Source of the DNA: Clostridia bacterium
GTDB lineage: Bacteria; Bacillota; Peptococcia; DRI-13; SM3-B62
Length of the DNA stretch: 64,000 bases
Direction: 5' to 3'
NCBI GenBank assembly: GCA_018432615.1
Contig: JAHDSQ010000017.1
Coordinates: 62,001 to 126,000, forward strand
The notes below the pieces were generated by a model. The model ran no database searches. It was not told the DNA's origin and was given only the letters and a program-made list of their open reading frames with translations. Made by a program: the position numbers and the translations under genes. Position 1 is the stretch's first letter, and every line of letters starts with the position of its first letter. Shown here one piece after another: positions 23,468 through 32,852 of the stretch.

Positions 23468-24283
23468 ATGAACACGGTCCTAAAATATCCCGGTAGTAAA
23501 TGGAGTTTAGCGGAATGGATTATCTCAAACTTTCCGTCCGGATACGAGAATATGACTTACCTGGAACCCTTTTTTGGCAGCGGGGCCGTCTTTTTCAATA
23601 AGAATCGAAGCGTGATCGAGACAATAAACGACCTTGACGGAAATGTAATCAATCTTTTCAAGCAGATACGAGACAATCCGGAAGTATTGGCTAAGGTGGT
23701 TAAATATACGCCTTGGTCCCGCGAGGAATACGCTCTGAGTTATCACAAGACAGGGGAAGAACTAGAGGACGCCCGCCGTTTTTTGGTCCGTATGTGGCAA
23801 GCTATAGGCGCTAAAAGTAGCGATAGAACCGGTTGGAGAAGTAATATACAGGCGCTCAACGGTAATGTGCCACAATGGGCAACAAAATTGCCAGAAAACA
23901 TTATTGCTATAGCAGACCGGCTGAGGCACTCGAATAATCGGCTTGTGCAGATTGAGAACCGCCCGGCTGTAGATTGCATAAAAAGATATGCCAGAGAAAA
24001 TGTATTTATCTACGCGGATCCTCCGTATGTTCTGAGTACAAGAAGCAAAAGGATATATGCTTGCGAAATGAAAGACGCTGACCATGTAGAACTATTACAA
24101 TTGCTTATTAAGCATCCGGGGCCAGTGATGATTTCCGGGTACGCGAATGACATATACACATCCATCCTGTCCGGATGGAAAACACTTACCAAGTCGGCGC
24201 ATTGCGAGGGTGGATTGACAAGAGAAGAGATCTTATGGATGAACTACGAGCCACCAGCGGAACAATTAAGCATTACGTTTTAG
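23468..24283 (+). CDS. DNA adenine N6-methyltransferase (D12/Dam class)
   Basis: A 271-residue Dam-type methylase. The SAM-binding motif appears as KYPGSKW near the start and YLEPFFGSGAVFF, with the catalytic motif DPPY in IYADPPYVLS. Methylation by a phage enzyme protects its DNA from host restriction or marks it for packaging or regulation. No cognate endonuclease lies next to it. Confidence 0.9.
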   Translation: MNTVLKYPGSKWSLAEWIISNFPSGYENMTYLEPFFGSGAVFFNKNRSVIETINDLDGNVINLFKQIRDNPEVLAKVVKYTPWSREEYALSYHKTGEELEDARRFLVRMWQAIGAKSSDRTGWRSNIQALNGNVPQWATKLPENIIAIADRLRHSNNRLVQIENRPAVDCIKRYARENVFIYADPPYVLSTRSKRIYACEMKDADHVELLQLLIKHPGPVMISGYANDIYTSILSGWKTLTKSAHCEGGLTREEILWMNYEPPAEQLSITF

Positions 24284-24318
24284 TGAACAACACAACAAAA
24301 TTGCGAAGGAGTGAGAAT

Positions 24319-24540
24319 ATGGCTAAATGTAGAAAATGCCTACACGGCGCAAGGATAAGCATAACAGGTACTAATAAAAAGACCCTTAAAATGGACATGG
24401 GTGGTGCTGTACTATATCTTATGCCTAAAAGCAATGGGAAAATGGAAGTAGCGCTAAATAGTGAAAACCTAAGTGAGGGCGATTATGCCTCTGCAACATG
24501 GGACGGGGAGCAATGGTATTACGCTACCGGAAAGGAGTGA
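24319..24540 (+). CDS. Small phage protein of unknown function
   Basis: A 73-residue protein with CRKCLHG near its start and a strand-rich body ending WDGEQWYYATGKE. The ATG at 24319 follows GAAGGAGTG; the upstream open frame overlaps dam. No family assigned. Confidence 0.6.
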   Translation: MAKCRKCLHGARISITGTNKKTLKMDMGGAVLYLMPKSNGKMEVALNSENLSEGDYASATWDGEQWYYATGKE

Positions 24541-24548
24541 AACATCTT

Positions 24549-24935
24549 ATGACCAAAGAGCAGCTGCGCCAATATAGGTACCTAAAAAAAGAAATTATAT
24601 TGCTGCAGGAAGAAATCCAGCAGCTAAGGACAAGCCTTCAGGCGGTTCCTCAACTGGATGGTATGCCGCATAGCAACTTTGCTGCAGATCGGACGGCGGG
24701 AGTAGTAGCCAAGATTGTTGACCTCGAAGCGCAGCTGCACAAAACACTTCGTGACATGATTGATCTGCGCGGAGAAATTGAGGAATGTATTGAGGGGCTG
24801 CCAGCTGATCAGCGGTTGTTGATGAGGCTGAGGTATATCGAGGGGCTGAGGTGGGCAGCCGTTGCGGTGGAGATGAATTATAGCTATAAACAGGTATGTA
24901 GGATTCACGGGAAAGTATTGCAAGTAATTAAATAA
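24549..24935 (+). CDS. Sigma-like late transcription regulator (DUF1492/ArpU type)
   Basis: A 128-residue protein with a coiled-coil N-terminus (YLKKEIILLQEEIQQLR) and a C-terminal sigma region 4-like helix-turn-helix (DQRLLMRLRYIEGLRWAAV, then YSYKQVCRIHGKVLQVI). In Firmicutes phages such proteins sit just before the packaging genes and switch on the late operon. A repeat-containing promoter directly downstream (24938-24972) fits that role. Confidence 0.82.
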   Translation: MTKEQLRQYRYLKKEIILLQEEIQQLRTSLQAVPQLDGMPHSNFAADRTAGVVAKIVDLEAQLHKTLRDMIDLRGEIEECIEGLPADQRLLMRLRYIEGLRWAAVAVEMNYSYKQVCRIHGKVLQVIK

Positions 24936-24937
24936 AG

Positions 24938-24972
24938 ATGTCCCAAAATGTCCTAAACATCTGTGGTATTAT
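24938..24972 (+). promoter_or_regulatory. Candidate late promoter
   Basis: Two ATGTCC repeats (24938-24943 and 24948-24953) lie exactly one helical turn apart over the place of a -35 box, followed by TATTAT (24967-24972) as -10. No normal -35 hexamer is present, so an activator, most simply the sigma-like protein encoded just upstream, would be needed. Confidence 0.55.
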
Positions 24973-25082
24973 GGTAGTGTAGAATTAAGCACTTGCAGAT
25001 GCAGGTGCATTTTGTTTTGCAAGGCAGCCGCAAGGCGGGGAATGTACACTTTGATATAGCGGGGCGGGGGCTGAGAAGTGTA

Positions 25083-25445
25083 GTGGGGTTAAACATATAC
25101 AACCAAGAAGAAGTTGGGAAATGGATACAATCTCTTATTGACGAGGATAGGATTCATGACTTTTATGTATCTAGCTATTGGCTCAATCTGCGAGCTGAAA
25201 TTCTGGAAGAAGATAAGAACGAATGCCAGCACTGCAAGAAAAGAGGATTATACAAGAAGGCTGATACAGTACACCATGTTAAGCACCTAAGGGATTATCC
25301 TATATTGGCACTAAGTAAGACATATATATTCCAGGGCAAGGAACGCAGGCAATTAGTATCGTTATGCCGGCAGTGCCACGAGGCAGAGCATCCAGACAGG
25401 ATACAAAAAGAAAAGACCGAACCGTTGACGGAAGAAAGGTGGTAG
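25083..25445 (+). CDS. HNH endonuclease
   Basis: An HNH nuclease with the zinc and catalytic pattern CQHCKKRG, VHHVKHLRDYP and LCRQCHEAEHP. HNH proteins beside the terminase assist cleavage at cos in HK97-like phages. The start is uncertain: GTG at 25083 gives 120 residues, close to the usual length, while the open frame reaches back to a TTG at 24993 through what looks like the late-operon leader. Confidence 0.8.
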   Translation: MGLNIYNQEEVGKWIQSLIDEDRIHDFYVSSYWLNLRAEILEEDKNECQHCKKRGLYKKADTVHHVKHLRDYPILALSKTYIFQGKERRQLVSLCRQCHEAEHPDRIQKEKTEPLTEERW

Positions 25446-25446
25446 C

Positions 25447-25734
25447 ATGAGCTGCAGGTACAAGAATAAATGTCCCTCTTACACAGGCTGGTGTGAGGAT
25501 CCAAAGCAAGACTTCTCAAAGTGCGTACCATTTCTGATTACTGCTTACGAGAATAAGTGCATCGAGAAAGCAGAAGGTTGTACACCGCTGACTATATACA
25601 TACCTGATATCTTTATTGAGACAGGGAATATAGAGCAGCTGAAAGAGTTTCTTTATGGCGTGATAGCAGACGCCATTTATAATAGGCAGGTAGAGTTGGG
25701 AATAGACCCCCGGTCAGAAAAAATAGCGTTTTAA
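25447..25734 (+). CDS. Cysteine-rich phage protein of unknown function
   Basis: A 95-residue protein with six Cys in the first half (SCRYKNKCPSYTGWCEDP, KCVPFL, KCIEKAEGCTP), suggesting a metal or disulfide knot, and a helical second half. It lies between HNH and the small terminase. No family recognised. Confidence 0.6.
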   Translation: MSCRYKNKCPSYTGWCEDPKQDFSKCVPFLITAYENKCIEKAEGCTPLTIYIPDIFIETGNIEQLKEFLYGVIADAIYNRQVELGIDPRSEKIAF

Positions 25735-25810
25735 TCTAGGGGGGCTTGACCGAGGGGGATATAAGACAGAAGAAACGCACCAAAAATCTCGCGTGACAGG
25801 GGGTGGTAAT

Positions 25811-26128
25811 GTGGCAAGGAAGAACGAAATAAAAAAAGACCTACTCGATCAGCTCGACAGAAATGGGGTGTACGGTAAGCATTACCGAGACCTCATCAAT
25901 GACTATATGTCTCTTTGGGATATAAAAAACAAGCTCATCAAGGATATCAAGACCCGGGGAGTCTCTGTTCACTGGTGTAACGGAGGCGGCCAAGAGGGGT
26001 ACAAGAAAAACGACTCCATCGCCGAGCTGAACAAGACCAATGCTCAGATGCTCAAGATACTCAATGAACTTGGGCTAAAGGCTAAGAGTGAGGAACATGG
26101 CGGTGAAGGGGATGACGAAGAAATGTAA
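25811..26128 (+). CDS. terS: Terminase small subunit, P27 family
   Basis: A 105-residue protein matching P27-like small terminases: start ARKNEIKKDLLDQLDRNGVYGKHY, central DYMSLWDIKNKLIKDI, then LNKTNAQMLKILNELGL. It recognises phage DNA and regulates the large subunit. The GTG at 25811 follows GGGGGTGG; an upstream GTG at 25793 is possible. Overlaps the large subunit gene. Confidence 0.85.
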   Translation: MARKNEIKKDLLDQLDRNGVYGKHYRDLINDYMSLWDIKNKLIKDIKTRGVSVHWCNGGGQEGYKKNDSIAELNKTNAQMLKILNELGLKAKSEEHGGEGDDEEM

Positions 26129-27779
26129 GTATCATCCATATATTGATTCTTACATGGACGGTGTCCGGGACGGATCCATAATTGTTGGTGAAGATATTAA
26201 GCTGGCAATGAACTACGTTGAGTATAAACTCAGCAACCCGGATGTATATATCGACCATGAGAAGATAGATAAAGCTATTGAGTTAATGGAGAGATACTTT
26301 GAAATCAAGCTCTTTGATTGGGAGTTTTTTGTAATAGCTTGTATCCATTGCTATTACAAGTCAGACGATACTGTTGTGTTCAGCACTATATTTATCATGG
26401 AGGGCCGGGGAAACGGGAAAAACGGGTTTATTTCTCCCCTGGCCTGGTACTTATCAACTCAATACCATGGTATAAAAGGCTATAACATTGACATAGTGGC
26501 TAATGCGGAGGACCAAGCTAAGACATCATTCACTGATATTTATGATATGCTCGAACGGACCTGGGCTAAGTCAAAGAAATTCTTCTACAAGACCAAGGAA
26601 ATTATAGTCAATCTCAGGACTAACTCGTATATCAAGTTTAATACCTCGAACGCAAAAACGAAGGATAGCAAGAGAACCGGTTGCCTCATCTTCGATGAAG
26701 TTCACGGTTATGAAAATTATAAACAGATTAAAGTTTTTACCTCAAGCTTTGGCAAACGACCGCACGCCAGGGCTTTTTATATTACAACTAATGGGGAAGT
26801 ACGTGAGGGTGTACTCGATGATATGTTGGCCATTGCCGGTGATATTTTGAATGGTACGATAAAAGACCTCCGCTGGCTGCCATTGATATACCGGATTGAT
26901 GATGAGAAGGAAGCCCTGGATCCACAGATGTGGCATAAAGCCAATCCCTCTCTAAAATATCTGGATACACTCAAGCTAGAGATGGAGCAGCATTTCATTG
27001 AAATGAAATACCAACCGGCCATGGAAGAAGAATTTTACACCAAACGGCTGAACTGGCCGAAGCAAAACAAAGAAATCATCGTTACAGAGTGGAAAAATAT
27101 AGCGGCCACGAATAAGCCTATGCCAGAACTAAGAGGCAGGAGCGCAACAGTCGGCATTGACTATGCGAAGATAACAGACTTTGCCTCTGTGAATATCCAC
27201 TTCCGGGAGGGGGACCTGCGTTATGACATAAACCACTCATGGCTGTGCTTAAAATCTGCAGATATCCCCCGGTTGAAAGTACCCTGGCAACAATGGGCAG
27301 ACCAGGGGTATTTGACATTGGTGGATGATGTGGAAATTAATCCTGACTTACTGACTGACTACATAGCAGAACAGGCCCAGCATTACAACTTAGTCAAGCT
27401 GGCCTTAGATAACTTCCGGTATGCGTTAGTGTCTAAATCGCTTAAGCGTATCGGGTTTGACGCTAACGAGAGAAAAAATATTAAATTGGTGCGGCCTTCT
27501 GACATCATGAAGGTGGTACCGGTAATAGAGAGCTGCTTTGTCAATCAATATTTCATATGGGGGGACAACCCTCCGCTCCGGTGGGCGGTCAATAATACCA
27601 AGCTAATTAAATCAGGGTACAAGACCGGCAACGATACCGGGAACTATGTATATGGAAAAATCGAGGGTAAGAGCAGAAAGACAGATCCGTTTATAGGTTT
27701 GGTAGCAGCAATGACGATAGAGGATGAGTTAGAGACAGGCGGTAACACATATGACGATATCCCGGTGATCGTCAGCTAA
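26097..27779 (+). CDS. terL: Terminase large subunit
   Basis: The packaging ATPase-nuclease, about 560 residues. The ATPase part has the Walker A-like GRGNGKN (in FIMEGRGNGKNGF) and Walker B CLIFDEVHGY. The nuclease part has the acidic VGIDYAKITDFASV, later LALDNFRY and the end region KTDPFIGLVAAM. This is the Terminase_1 (YmfN) family that goes with P27 small subunits and cos packaging. The start is ambiguous among 26088, 26097 and 26112. Confidence 0.92.
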   Translation: MAVKGMTKKCKYHPYIDSYMDGVRDGSIIVGEDIKLAMNYVEYKLSNPDVYIDHEKIDKAIELMERYFEIKLFDWEFFVIACIHCYYKSDDTVVFSTIFIMEGRGNGKNGFISPLAWYLSTQYHGIKGYNIDIVANAEDQAKTSFTDIYDMLERTWAKSKKFFYKTKEIIVNLRTNSYIKFNTSNAKTKDSKRTGCLIFDEVHGYENYKQIKVFTSSFGKRPHARAFYITTNGEVREGVLDDMLAIAGDILNGTIKDLRWLPLIYRIDDEKEALDPQMWHKANPSLKYLDTLKLEMEQHFIEMKYQPAMEEEFYTKRLNWPKQNKEIIVTEWKNIAATNKPMPELRGRSATVGIDYAKITDFASVNIHFREGDLRYDINHSWLCLKSADIPRLKVPWQQWADQGYLTLVDDVEINPDLLTDYIAEQAQHYNLVKLALDNFRYALVSKSLKRIGFDANERKNIKLVRPSDIMKVVPVIESCFVNQYFIWGDNPPLRWAVNNTKLIKSGYKTGNDTGNYVYGKIEGKSRKTDPFIGLVAAMTIEDELETGGNTYDDIPVIVS

Positions 27780-27795
27780 GGAGGTGATCTACTAA

Positions 27796-28971
27796 GTGGG
27801 ATTAATAAGTTGGTTAATAGATAAATTTGGCGGCGAAACAGTTCCGCTATCTGGCACGGCCGAACTATTTGCAGATGATGAATACGCTGCTCTAATAGCA
27901 GACATTTACATCCGGGAAATGGCGTTCTGGTCTGCAACTAATCTTGTCGCTAACGCAGTAAGCAAATGCGAGTTTAAGACGTTTTTTAATGGCAAGGAAA
28001 CAAAGGGCCGGGAATATTATCTTTGGAACTTAGAGCCAAACAAAAACCAAAATTCAAGCGGATTTATCCATAAGTGGATATCGCAACTCTACCGATATAA
28101 CGAATGTCTCATCATAGACCAAAATAAGCAGCTGGTAGTTGCCGACAGCTTCAACCGCAAGCCGTATGCCTTATTAGAGGATAGATTCACCCAAGTAACC
28201 GTGGGTGATTTTACTTTTCAGCGATCATTTGATCAGTCAGAGGTATTGTACTTTAAACTGTCCGAATGCGATATGCGAAAAGTAACTGCTGGGCTATATG
28301 AGAGTTACTCTAAGCTAATATCCTACAGTATGAATGCCTATCAGCGGAGCAGAGGAACAAAGGGAATTTTCAAGTATGATACCTTACCGGTTACCGGGAC
28401 AGCTGAAAGGGCGGCCTTTGATTCGCTGATAAATGAAAAAATCAGTAAGTGGCTTACAGGAGACAACGCCGCCTTACCATTAGGCCGGGGGCAAGAGTGG
28501 AAGGAGCTACAACATAAAACTTACTCATCCGAGAGCACCAGGGATATCCGAGCACAGATTGACGATGTAAGTGATTTTACAGCCAAGGCGTTCGGCATTC
28601 CACCGGCATTACTGCGCGGGGATGTGCAGGACACATCGAAGGCCATTGACCAGCTGCTTACATTTTGTGTTGACCCGCTTATCGACATGCTGCAGGAGGA
28701 AATTAACCGTAAACGTAATGGTTATGCTGGCTACTCCACAGGAACTTATATCCAGATTGATACCAAGCAAATCAAGCACGTTGACCTCTTGAGTGTATCA
28801 ACAGCCATAGACAAACTAATAGGCTCAGGCGCGTTCTGCGTTAACGACATCCGTTTATTGGTAGGCGAACAGCCGATTGATGAGCCTTGGGCATGGTCCC
28901 ATTTCATAACCAAAAATTATATGCCGTTTGAAGAAGCTTTGCGGGCCTTGGAGGGAGGTGAGAAGGATTGA
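27796..28971 (+). CDS. Portal protein, HK97 type
   Basis: 391 residues. Family signs are the start GLISWLIDKFGG, the ATNLVANAVSKCEF segment, YLWNLEPNKNQNSSGF and the late FGIPPALLRGD and DLLSVSTAIDKLIGSG with GEQPI. Twelve copies form the DNA channel at one capsid vertex. GTG start after GGAGGTGAT. Overlaps the protease gene by 4 bp. Confidence 0.92.
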   Translation: MGLISWLIDKFGGETVPLSGTAELFADDEYAALIADIYIREMAFWSATNLVANAVSKCEFKTFFNGKETKGREYYLWNLEPNKNQNSSGFIHKWISQLYRYNECLIIDQNKQLVVADSFNRKPYALLEDRFTQVTVGDFTFQRSFDQSEVLYFKLSECDMRKVTAGLYESYSKLISYSMNAYQRSRGTKGIFKYDTLPVTGTAERAAFDSLINEKISKWLTGDNAALPLGRGQEWKELQHKTYSSESTRDIRAQIDDVSDFTAKAFGIPPALLRGDVQDTSKAIDQLLTFCVDPLIDMLQEEINRKRNGYAGYSTGTYIQIDTKQIKHVDLLSVSTAIDKLIGSGAFCVNDIRLLVGEQPIDEPWAWSHFITKNYMPFEEALRALEGGEKD

Positions 28972-29813
28972 GAAAATATTATTCTTTAATGGTGAATAGC
29001 AACAAAGAAGCTGATGTGTATATTTTTGGTGATATCGTTGAACCAACAACGCAGGAGTTATTTGGAATGCCGGCTGATGTATCTGGTTTTTCTTTGGTGC
29101 AAGAAATAAAAGACCTTGAGGTTAATGTTATAAACGTACACATTAACAGCTATGGTGGCCATGTTTCTGAGGGGTTTGCAATTTATAACGAGTTAAAAAG
29201 TCATAAAGCTTCTATCAGGACTATATGCGAAGGCTTCGCATGTTCGGCAGCGAGCGTAGTTTTTATGGCTGGCGATGAGAGAATCATGAAAGACCCTTCT
29301 GCGCTTTTTATTCATGAAGTACAAAGCGGTATTTATGGGAGCGCAGATGCGAAAAGAAAAGCCGCAGACGAAGATGAGAAACTAACTAAAATATCGATGC
29401 AGGCATATTTATCGCAAGTTAAAATTCCACAGGAAAAACTTGCGGAAATGATGAAGGTGGAAACATGGATTTCACCTCAAGAAGCGATAGAAATGGGGTT
29501 TGCGACGTCCATCGCAACAGACGCCGTTAGTAGCAGAGCTGCCGCAAGCGCTAAAAAAGCGCTTTTTACAATGCTTAAAAAAGGCATGAGTTCTATACAA
29601 TCCGCAGAAGTGGCTGACGAAATTGTTGAAAAACTCTATGAGCGGTTAATTGCTGAACTTAAAACACAGGAAGGTCTCATAGTTAATGGAGCAGGAAACC
29701 AAGAACCGACTACGGAACCAACCCACGAGTCAGAACCAATTTCCGAGTCAGAACCGGATCCCGAACCACAACAGAATAAACCGCAAAACCTGATAGCGGC
29801 ATTGTTCCGCTAA
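28968..29813 (+). CDS. ClpP-like head maturation protease with acidic tail
   Basis: 281 residues. The ClpP/S49-like fold has INSYGGHVSEGFAIY, the nucleophile Ser in GFACSAAS and the His in LFIHEVQSG. It trims the capsid N-terminal delta domain during assembly. The C-terminal 40 residues are an unusual low-complexity tract of Glu, Pro, Ser and Thr (PTTEPTHESEP, SESEPDPEPQ), which may act in scaffolding. TTG start with GAGGGAGGTG upstream. Confidence 0.9.
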   Translation: MRKYYSLMVNSNKEADVYIFGDIVEPTTQELFGMPADVSGFSLVQEIKDLEVNVINVHINSYGGHVSEGFAIYNELKSHKASIRTICEGFACSAASVVFMAGDERIMKDPSALFIHEVQSGIYGSADAKRKAADEDEKLTKISMQAYLSQVKIPQEKLAEMMKVETWISPQEAIEMGFATSIATDAVSSRAAASAKKALFTMLKKGMSSIQSAEVADEIVEKLYERLIAELKTQEGLIVNGAGNQEPTTEPTHESEPISESEPDPEPQQNKPQNLIAALFR

Positions 29814-29837
29814 TTTTAATTTAAGGAGTGAAAAACA

Positions 29838-31394
29838 TTGAAAAAGAATGAGTTTAAAATGGATCTTCAACTTTTTGCCATGAAAAATCTTGACACGATT
29901 CAACAGCAAAAAGCTGAAATTATCCAGCGTATCAACCAGGCCGTAAAGGACGGCAACGAGGAAGCCTTCGCAACGGCTTTTACTGAGTTCACTGACATGT
30001 TGCAAGAGGCAGTTTTAGCCGAAGCAAAGGGCCTTGTGCAAGCTGCGGATAATACCGTGTTGGCAGGCCGTGGTGTACGTGCCTTGACTTCTCAGGAAAC
30101 GAAATACTATGAATCGGTCATTGAGGCTATGAGGTCAAAGAATCCTCAACAAGCACTGACAATGATTGACGAGGCACTACCAACCACCGTTATAGATGCC
30201 GTGCTTGAGGATATCACCGAGGCGCATCCGCTTTTATCGGAGATAAACTTCCAGAACACCGGCATCCTGACAGAGATAATTGTTTCTAGTCTCGATGGCA
30301 GATTCACAGCTGTATGGGGCAAGCTCTGTGATGAGATAGTAACCGAACTGACATCCGGGCTACAGGTCATCGACCTTGAGCAGAACAAGCTGTCTGCGTT
30401 CATCCCAGTCTGTAAGGCTATGCTGGAAATCGGTCCTGCTTGGATAGACCGTTATGTCCGCGGCATACTCGTGGAAGCTATCGCCAACGGCTTAGAAGCG
30501 GCTGTCATTGATGGTACCGGCGTTGATGAGCCTGTCGGCATGACTAAAGACCCGAATGGAATGTTTGACCCTGTGAATGGGTTCGCCGACCTCGTGCCTG
30601 TCGCTCTGGACGCAATTACCCCGGAAACTTATGGAGCGTTAATCGCAGACTTGGCAGTTGGTCCTAACCTCCTGTATCGTAACGTCACCGAAGTGCTGTT
30701 CATCTGCAATCCTGTTGACTACTACACCAAAGTAATGCCTGCTGTGATGTATCAAAACGCTGAGAAGGTGTGGGTAAGCAGATTTCCGTTCCCAACAAAA
30801 GTTATCCAGTCTGTTCATGTATCGCAGAACGAGGCTATTCTTGGCATAGGGAAGCGTTACTTCTTCGGGCTTGGCACCGGCAAGGGTGGCAAAATCGAAT
30901 ACTCTGATCACTACCATTTCCTCGAGGACGAAAGAGTCTATCTAACTAAACTCTATGGCGATGGCAAACCGCTTGACAGCACATCGTTTAAGGTGCTGGA
31001 TATCACTAACCTCGTTCCCGTTGTGCCTGATGTCAACGTAATCAACAATCCGCTGAATGTTGATGGCACGGTTGAAGTGACCAACGACCCGTTGAATGTA
31101 TGGGGTATTGCAGACGCTAGGCTTGCAAGCCTGACAATCGGCAGTTTGACCCTATCTCCTGCATTTAATAAGTCGGTGTTCGTCTACGAAGCGGCTACCA
31201 CTGACGCAACAAACAAAATCACAGCAGTTGCCATGAATGGCGAAGCTGAAATTGATATTGACCTGAACGATGGTACTGCTGTTGCCAATGGTGCTTCGGC
31301 AACATGGGGCGAAGGTGAAAACACAGTTGAAATCACCGTAACAATCGGAGAAGCAACTGAGACTTACACAGTTATCGTGACTAAGTCTACTTAG
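29838..31394 (+). CDS. Major capsid protein (HK97 fold) with C-terminal cadherin-like domain
   Basis: 518 residues. The first 100 are a helical delta-like region (IQQQKAEIIQRINQAVKDG), followed by the HK97 core (EALPTTVIDAVLEDITEAHPL, PAWIDRYVRGILVEAIANGLE, DGTGVDEPVGM). Residues about 425-518 form an extra beta-sandwich (LASLTIGSLTLSPAFNKSVF, WGEGENTVEITVTIGEATET) of the cadherin-like type, probably displayed outside the capsid. TTG start after AAGGAGTG. Confidence 0.9.
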   Translation: MKKNEFKMDLQLFAMKNLDTIQQQKAEIIQRINQAVKDGNEEAFATAFTEFTDMLQEAVLAEAKGLVQAADNTVLAGRGVRALTSQETKYYESVIEAMRSKNPQQALTMIDEALPTTVIDAVLEDITEAHPLLSEINFQNTGILTEIIVSSLDGRFTAVWGKLCDEIVTELTSGLQVIDLEQNKLSAFIPVCKAMLEIGPAWIDRYVRGILVEAIANGLEAAVIDGTGVDEPVGMTKDPNGMFDPVNGFADLVPVALDAITPETYGALIADLAVGPNLLYRNVTEVLFICNPVDYYTKVMPAVMYQNAEKVWVSRFPFPTKVIQSVHVSQNEAILGIGKRYFFGLGTGKGGKIEYSDHYHFLEDERVYLTKLYGDGKPLDSTSFKVLDITNLVPVVPDVNVINNPLNVDGTVEVTNDPLNVWGIADARLASLTIGSLTLSPAFNKSVFVYEAATTDATNKITAVAMNGEAEIDIDLNDGTAVANGASATWGEGENTVEITVTIGEATETYTVIVTKST

Positions 31395-31406
31395 GAGGCG
31401 TGAAGG

Positions 31407-31721
31407 ATGGCTGAACCTACAGCGGATGAACTGCTTCTGGCAGCCGTCCGTAATTACTTAGACATTACTTGGGAAGATGATGCCGGGGATACAAAGCTCT
31501 CCGGCATCATCAACCGAGGCAAAAAGTATATCAATCAAGTTGCAGGAGCGGAGTTGGACTACTCAGCAGAGGACAAGCCAAGGGAATTGCTATTCGACTA
31601 TTGCCGATATGCCCGCTCTAACGCCCTGGACGAGTTCCAAGGCAACTACCTCCATGAATTGTTAAGCCTCCAAATTGCCAAGGAGGTGGAAGCCTATGCC
31701 GCAGAAGACACAGACGTTTAA
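31407..31721 (+). CDS. Head-tail connector, gp6-like
   Basis: A 104-residue, mainly helical protein (ADELLLAAVRNYLDI, LSGIINRGKKYINQVAG, LFDYCRYARSNALDEFQGNY), the pattern of HK97 gp6-like adaptors that dock on the portal. Overlaps the next start by 26 bp. Confidence 0.8.
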   Translation: MAEPTADELLLAAVRNYLDITWEDDAGDTKLSGIINRGKKYINQVAGAELDYSAEDKPRELLFDYCRYARSNALDEFQGNYLHELLSLQIAKEVEAYAAEDTDV

Positions 31722-32109
31722 TGACGGTATAGTGAATATCTACTCAGTTGGCAATATCGCAGAACCGGGGAATATGCCACAAGAAGGGCTGACATTAAAA
31801 CGGACGCTCCGCTATCATGAGCGGACAGTCGGACTGACACGCTTTTATACAGCTTTGCAGGCAAATGTTGAAGTAAAATACGTCCTGCGTTGCCCCCGAT
31901 TACGGGATGTATCGGCGCAGGACGTGGCAATCCCCAATGACGGAAAACAATACAAAATATCGCTGATACAGTATCCGGAGGACACTGACCCGCCTGTAAT
32001 GGATATCACACTCGAAGAACTAATAGCCGTTTATGACATCTATCAACCGGAAGTCGTAGAGGAACCGGTTGAACCAGAGCCGGAAGAAGGTGATCCGGAT
32101 GAGCCTTAA
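31696..32109 (+). CDS. Head closure (stopper) protein
   Basis: A 137-residue, strand-rich protein in the place of HK97 gp7/SPP1 gp16-type stoppers. The centre (LKRTLRYHERTVGLTRFY, VLRCPRLRDVSAQDVAI, KQYKISLIQY) fits that family. A Pro/Glu-rich tail follows (VVEEPVEPEPEEG). AGGAGG lies 9 nt before the ATG. Confidence 0.7.
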   Translation: MPQKTQTFNDGIVNIYSVGNIAEPGNMPQEGLTLKRTLRYHERTVGLTRFYTALQANVEVKYVLRCPRLRDVSAQDVAIPNDGKQYKISLIQYPEDTDPPVMDITLEELIAVYDIYQPEVVEEPVEPEPEEGDPDEP

Positions 32110-32410
32110 TGAACTCAAAAATGCGCTTTTAACCGTGGGGGTACCGGTATCACACTACTACGCTGTACAACAACCGAACAAATATATAGTCTGGGCCGAG
32201 TATGGCGCGAACGATATCAATGCAGACAATGCCCTGATTGAGCGTGCTTGGCGGGTACAAGTTGATTATTTTACCAAGACAGAATTTGACTCCAACGCCG
32301 ATAAAATCACCGAACTTCTGAATTGCAATGAAATAGCTTTTGAGTACCAAGTTGACTACGAGGAAGATACCGGCTATATACACCATATATGGGATTGCGA
32401 GGTGGCGTGA
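32099..32410 (+). CDS. Neck protein, probable tail terminator
   Basis: A 103-residue alpha/beta protein (LNELKNALLTVGVPVSHYYA, WRVQVDYFTKTEFDSNADKI) in the neck block. DUF3168-like tail terminators look like this, but the match is by pattern and place only. It lies before rather than after the gp10-like gene. Confidence 0.6.
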   Translation: MSLNELKNALLTVGVPVSHYYAVQQPNKYIVWAEYGANDINADNALIERAWRVQVDYFTKTEFDSNADKITELLNCNEIAFEYQVDYEEDTGYIHHIWDCEVA

Positions 32411-32827
32411 ATGGCCCGTTTTGACACGTCTGGAATAAATAAACTCATTGATGATGTGATTAAATTAGGAGACGTTGGGCAAGAAATTGGTGATGATATG
32501 CTTATGGCTGCCGCGGAGGAAGTAAAACAAGCATGGCAGAAAAGCGCATGGCGTAATAAGCACATAGCAACCAGCGACATGGTTAATAGTATTGGATTTC
32601 CTAATAAACCAAAAACCGTCAGTGGCATAAGGACAGTGGATATTTATCCACAAGGTAAGGATAAAAAAGGGGTAAGAAATGCTGAAAAAGCGTTCATTTT
32701 ACATTACGGATCATCAAGAATTAAAGGAACTCATTGGGTTGATGAGGCAGACGAAAATGCAGGACCAAAAGTACAGGAAGCCATGGAGAATGTTTTTGAT
32801 GATTATCTACTCTCATTAGAGGTATAA
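32411..32827 (+). CDS. HK97 gp10-like head-tail joining protein
   Basis: 138 residues with the gp10 pattern: MLMAAAEEVKQAWQKSAWR, a middle with GIRTVDIYPQGKDKKGVRN, and the typical AFILHYGSSRIKGTHWVDEA. Adjacent to the previous gene without a gap. Confidence 0.82.
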   Translation: MARFDTSGINKLIDDVIKLGDVGQEIGDDMLMAAAEEVKQAWQKSAWRNKHIATSDMVNSIGFPNKPKTVSGIRTVDIYPQGKDKKGVRNAEKAFILHYGSSRIKGTHWVDEADENAGPKVQEAMENVFDDYLLSLEV

Positions 32828-32852
32828 ACACATAGAAAGGAATGATTGATAA

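Noticed and set aside
24993-25082. N-terminal extension of the HNH protein from TTG at 24993
   Set aside because: The segment looks like the untranslated leader of the late promoter, and the extended protein would be longer than usual; kept as an alternative only.
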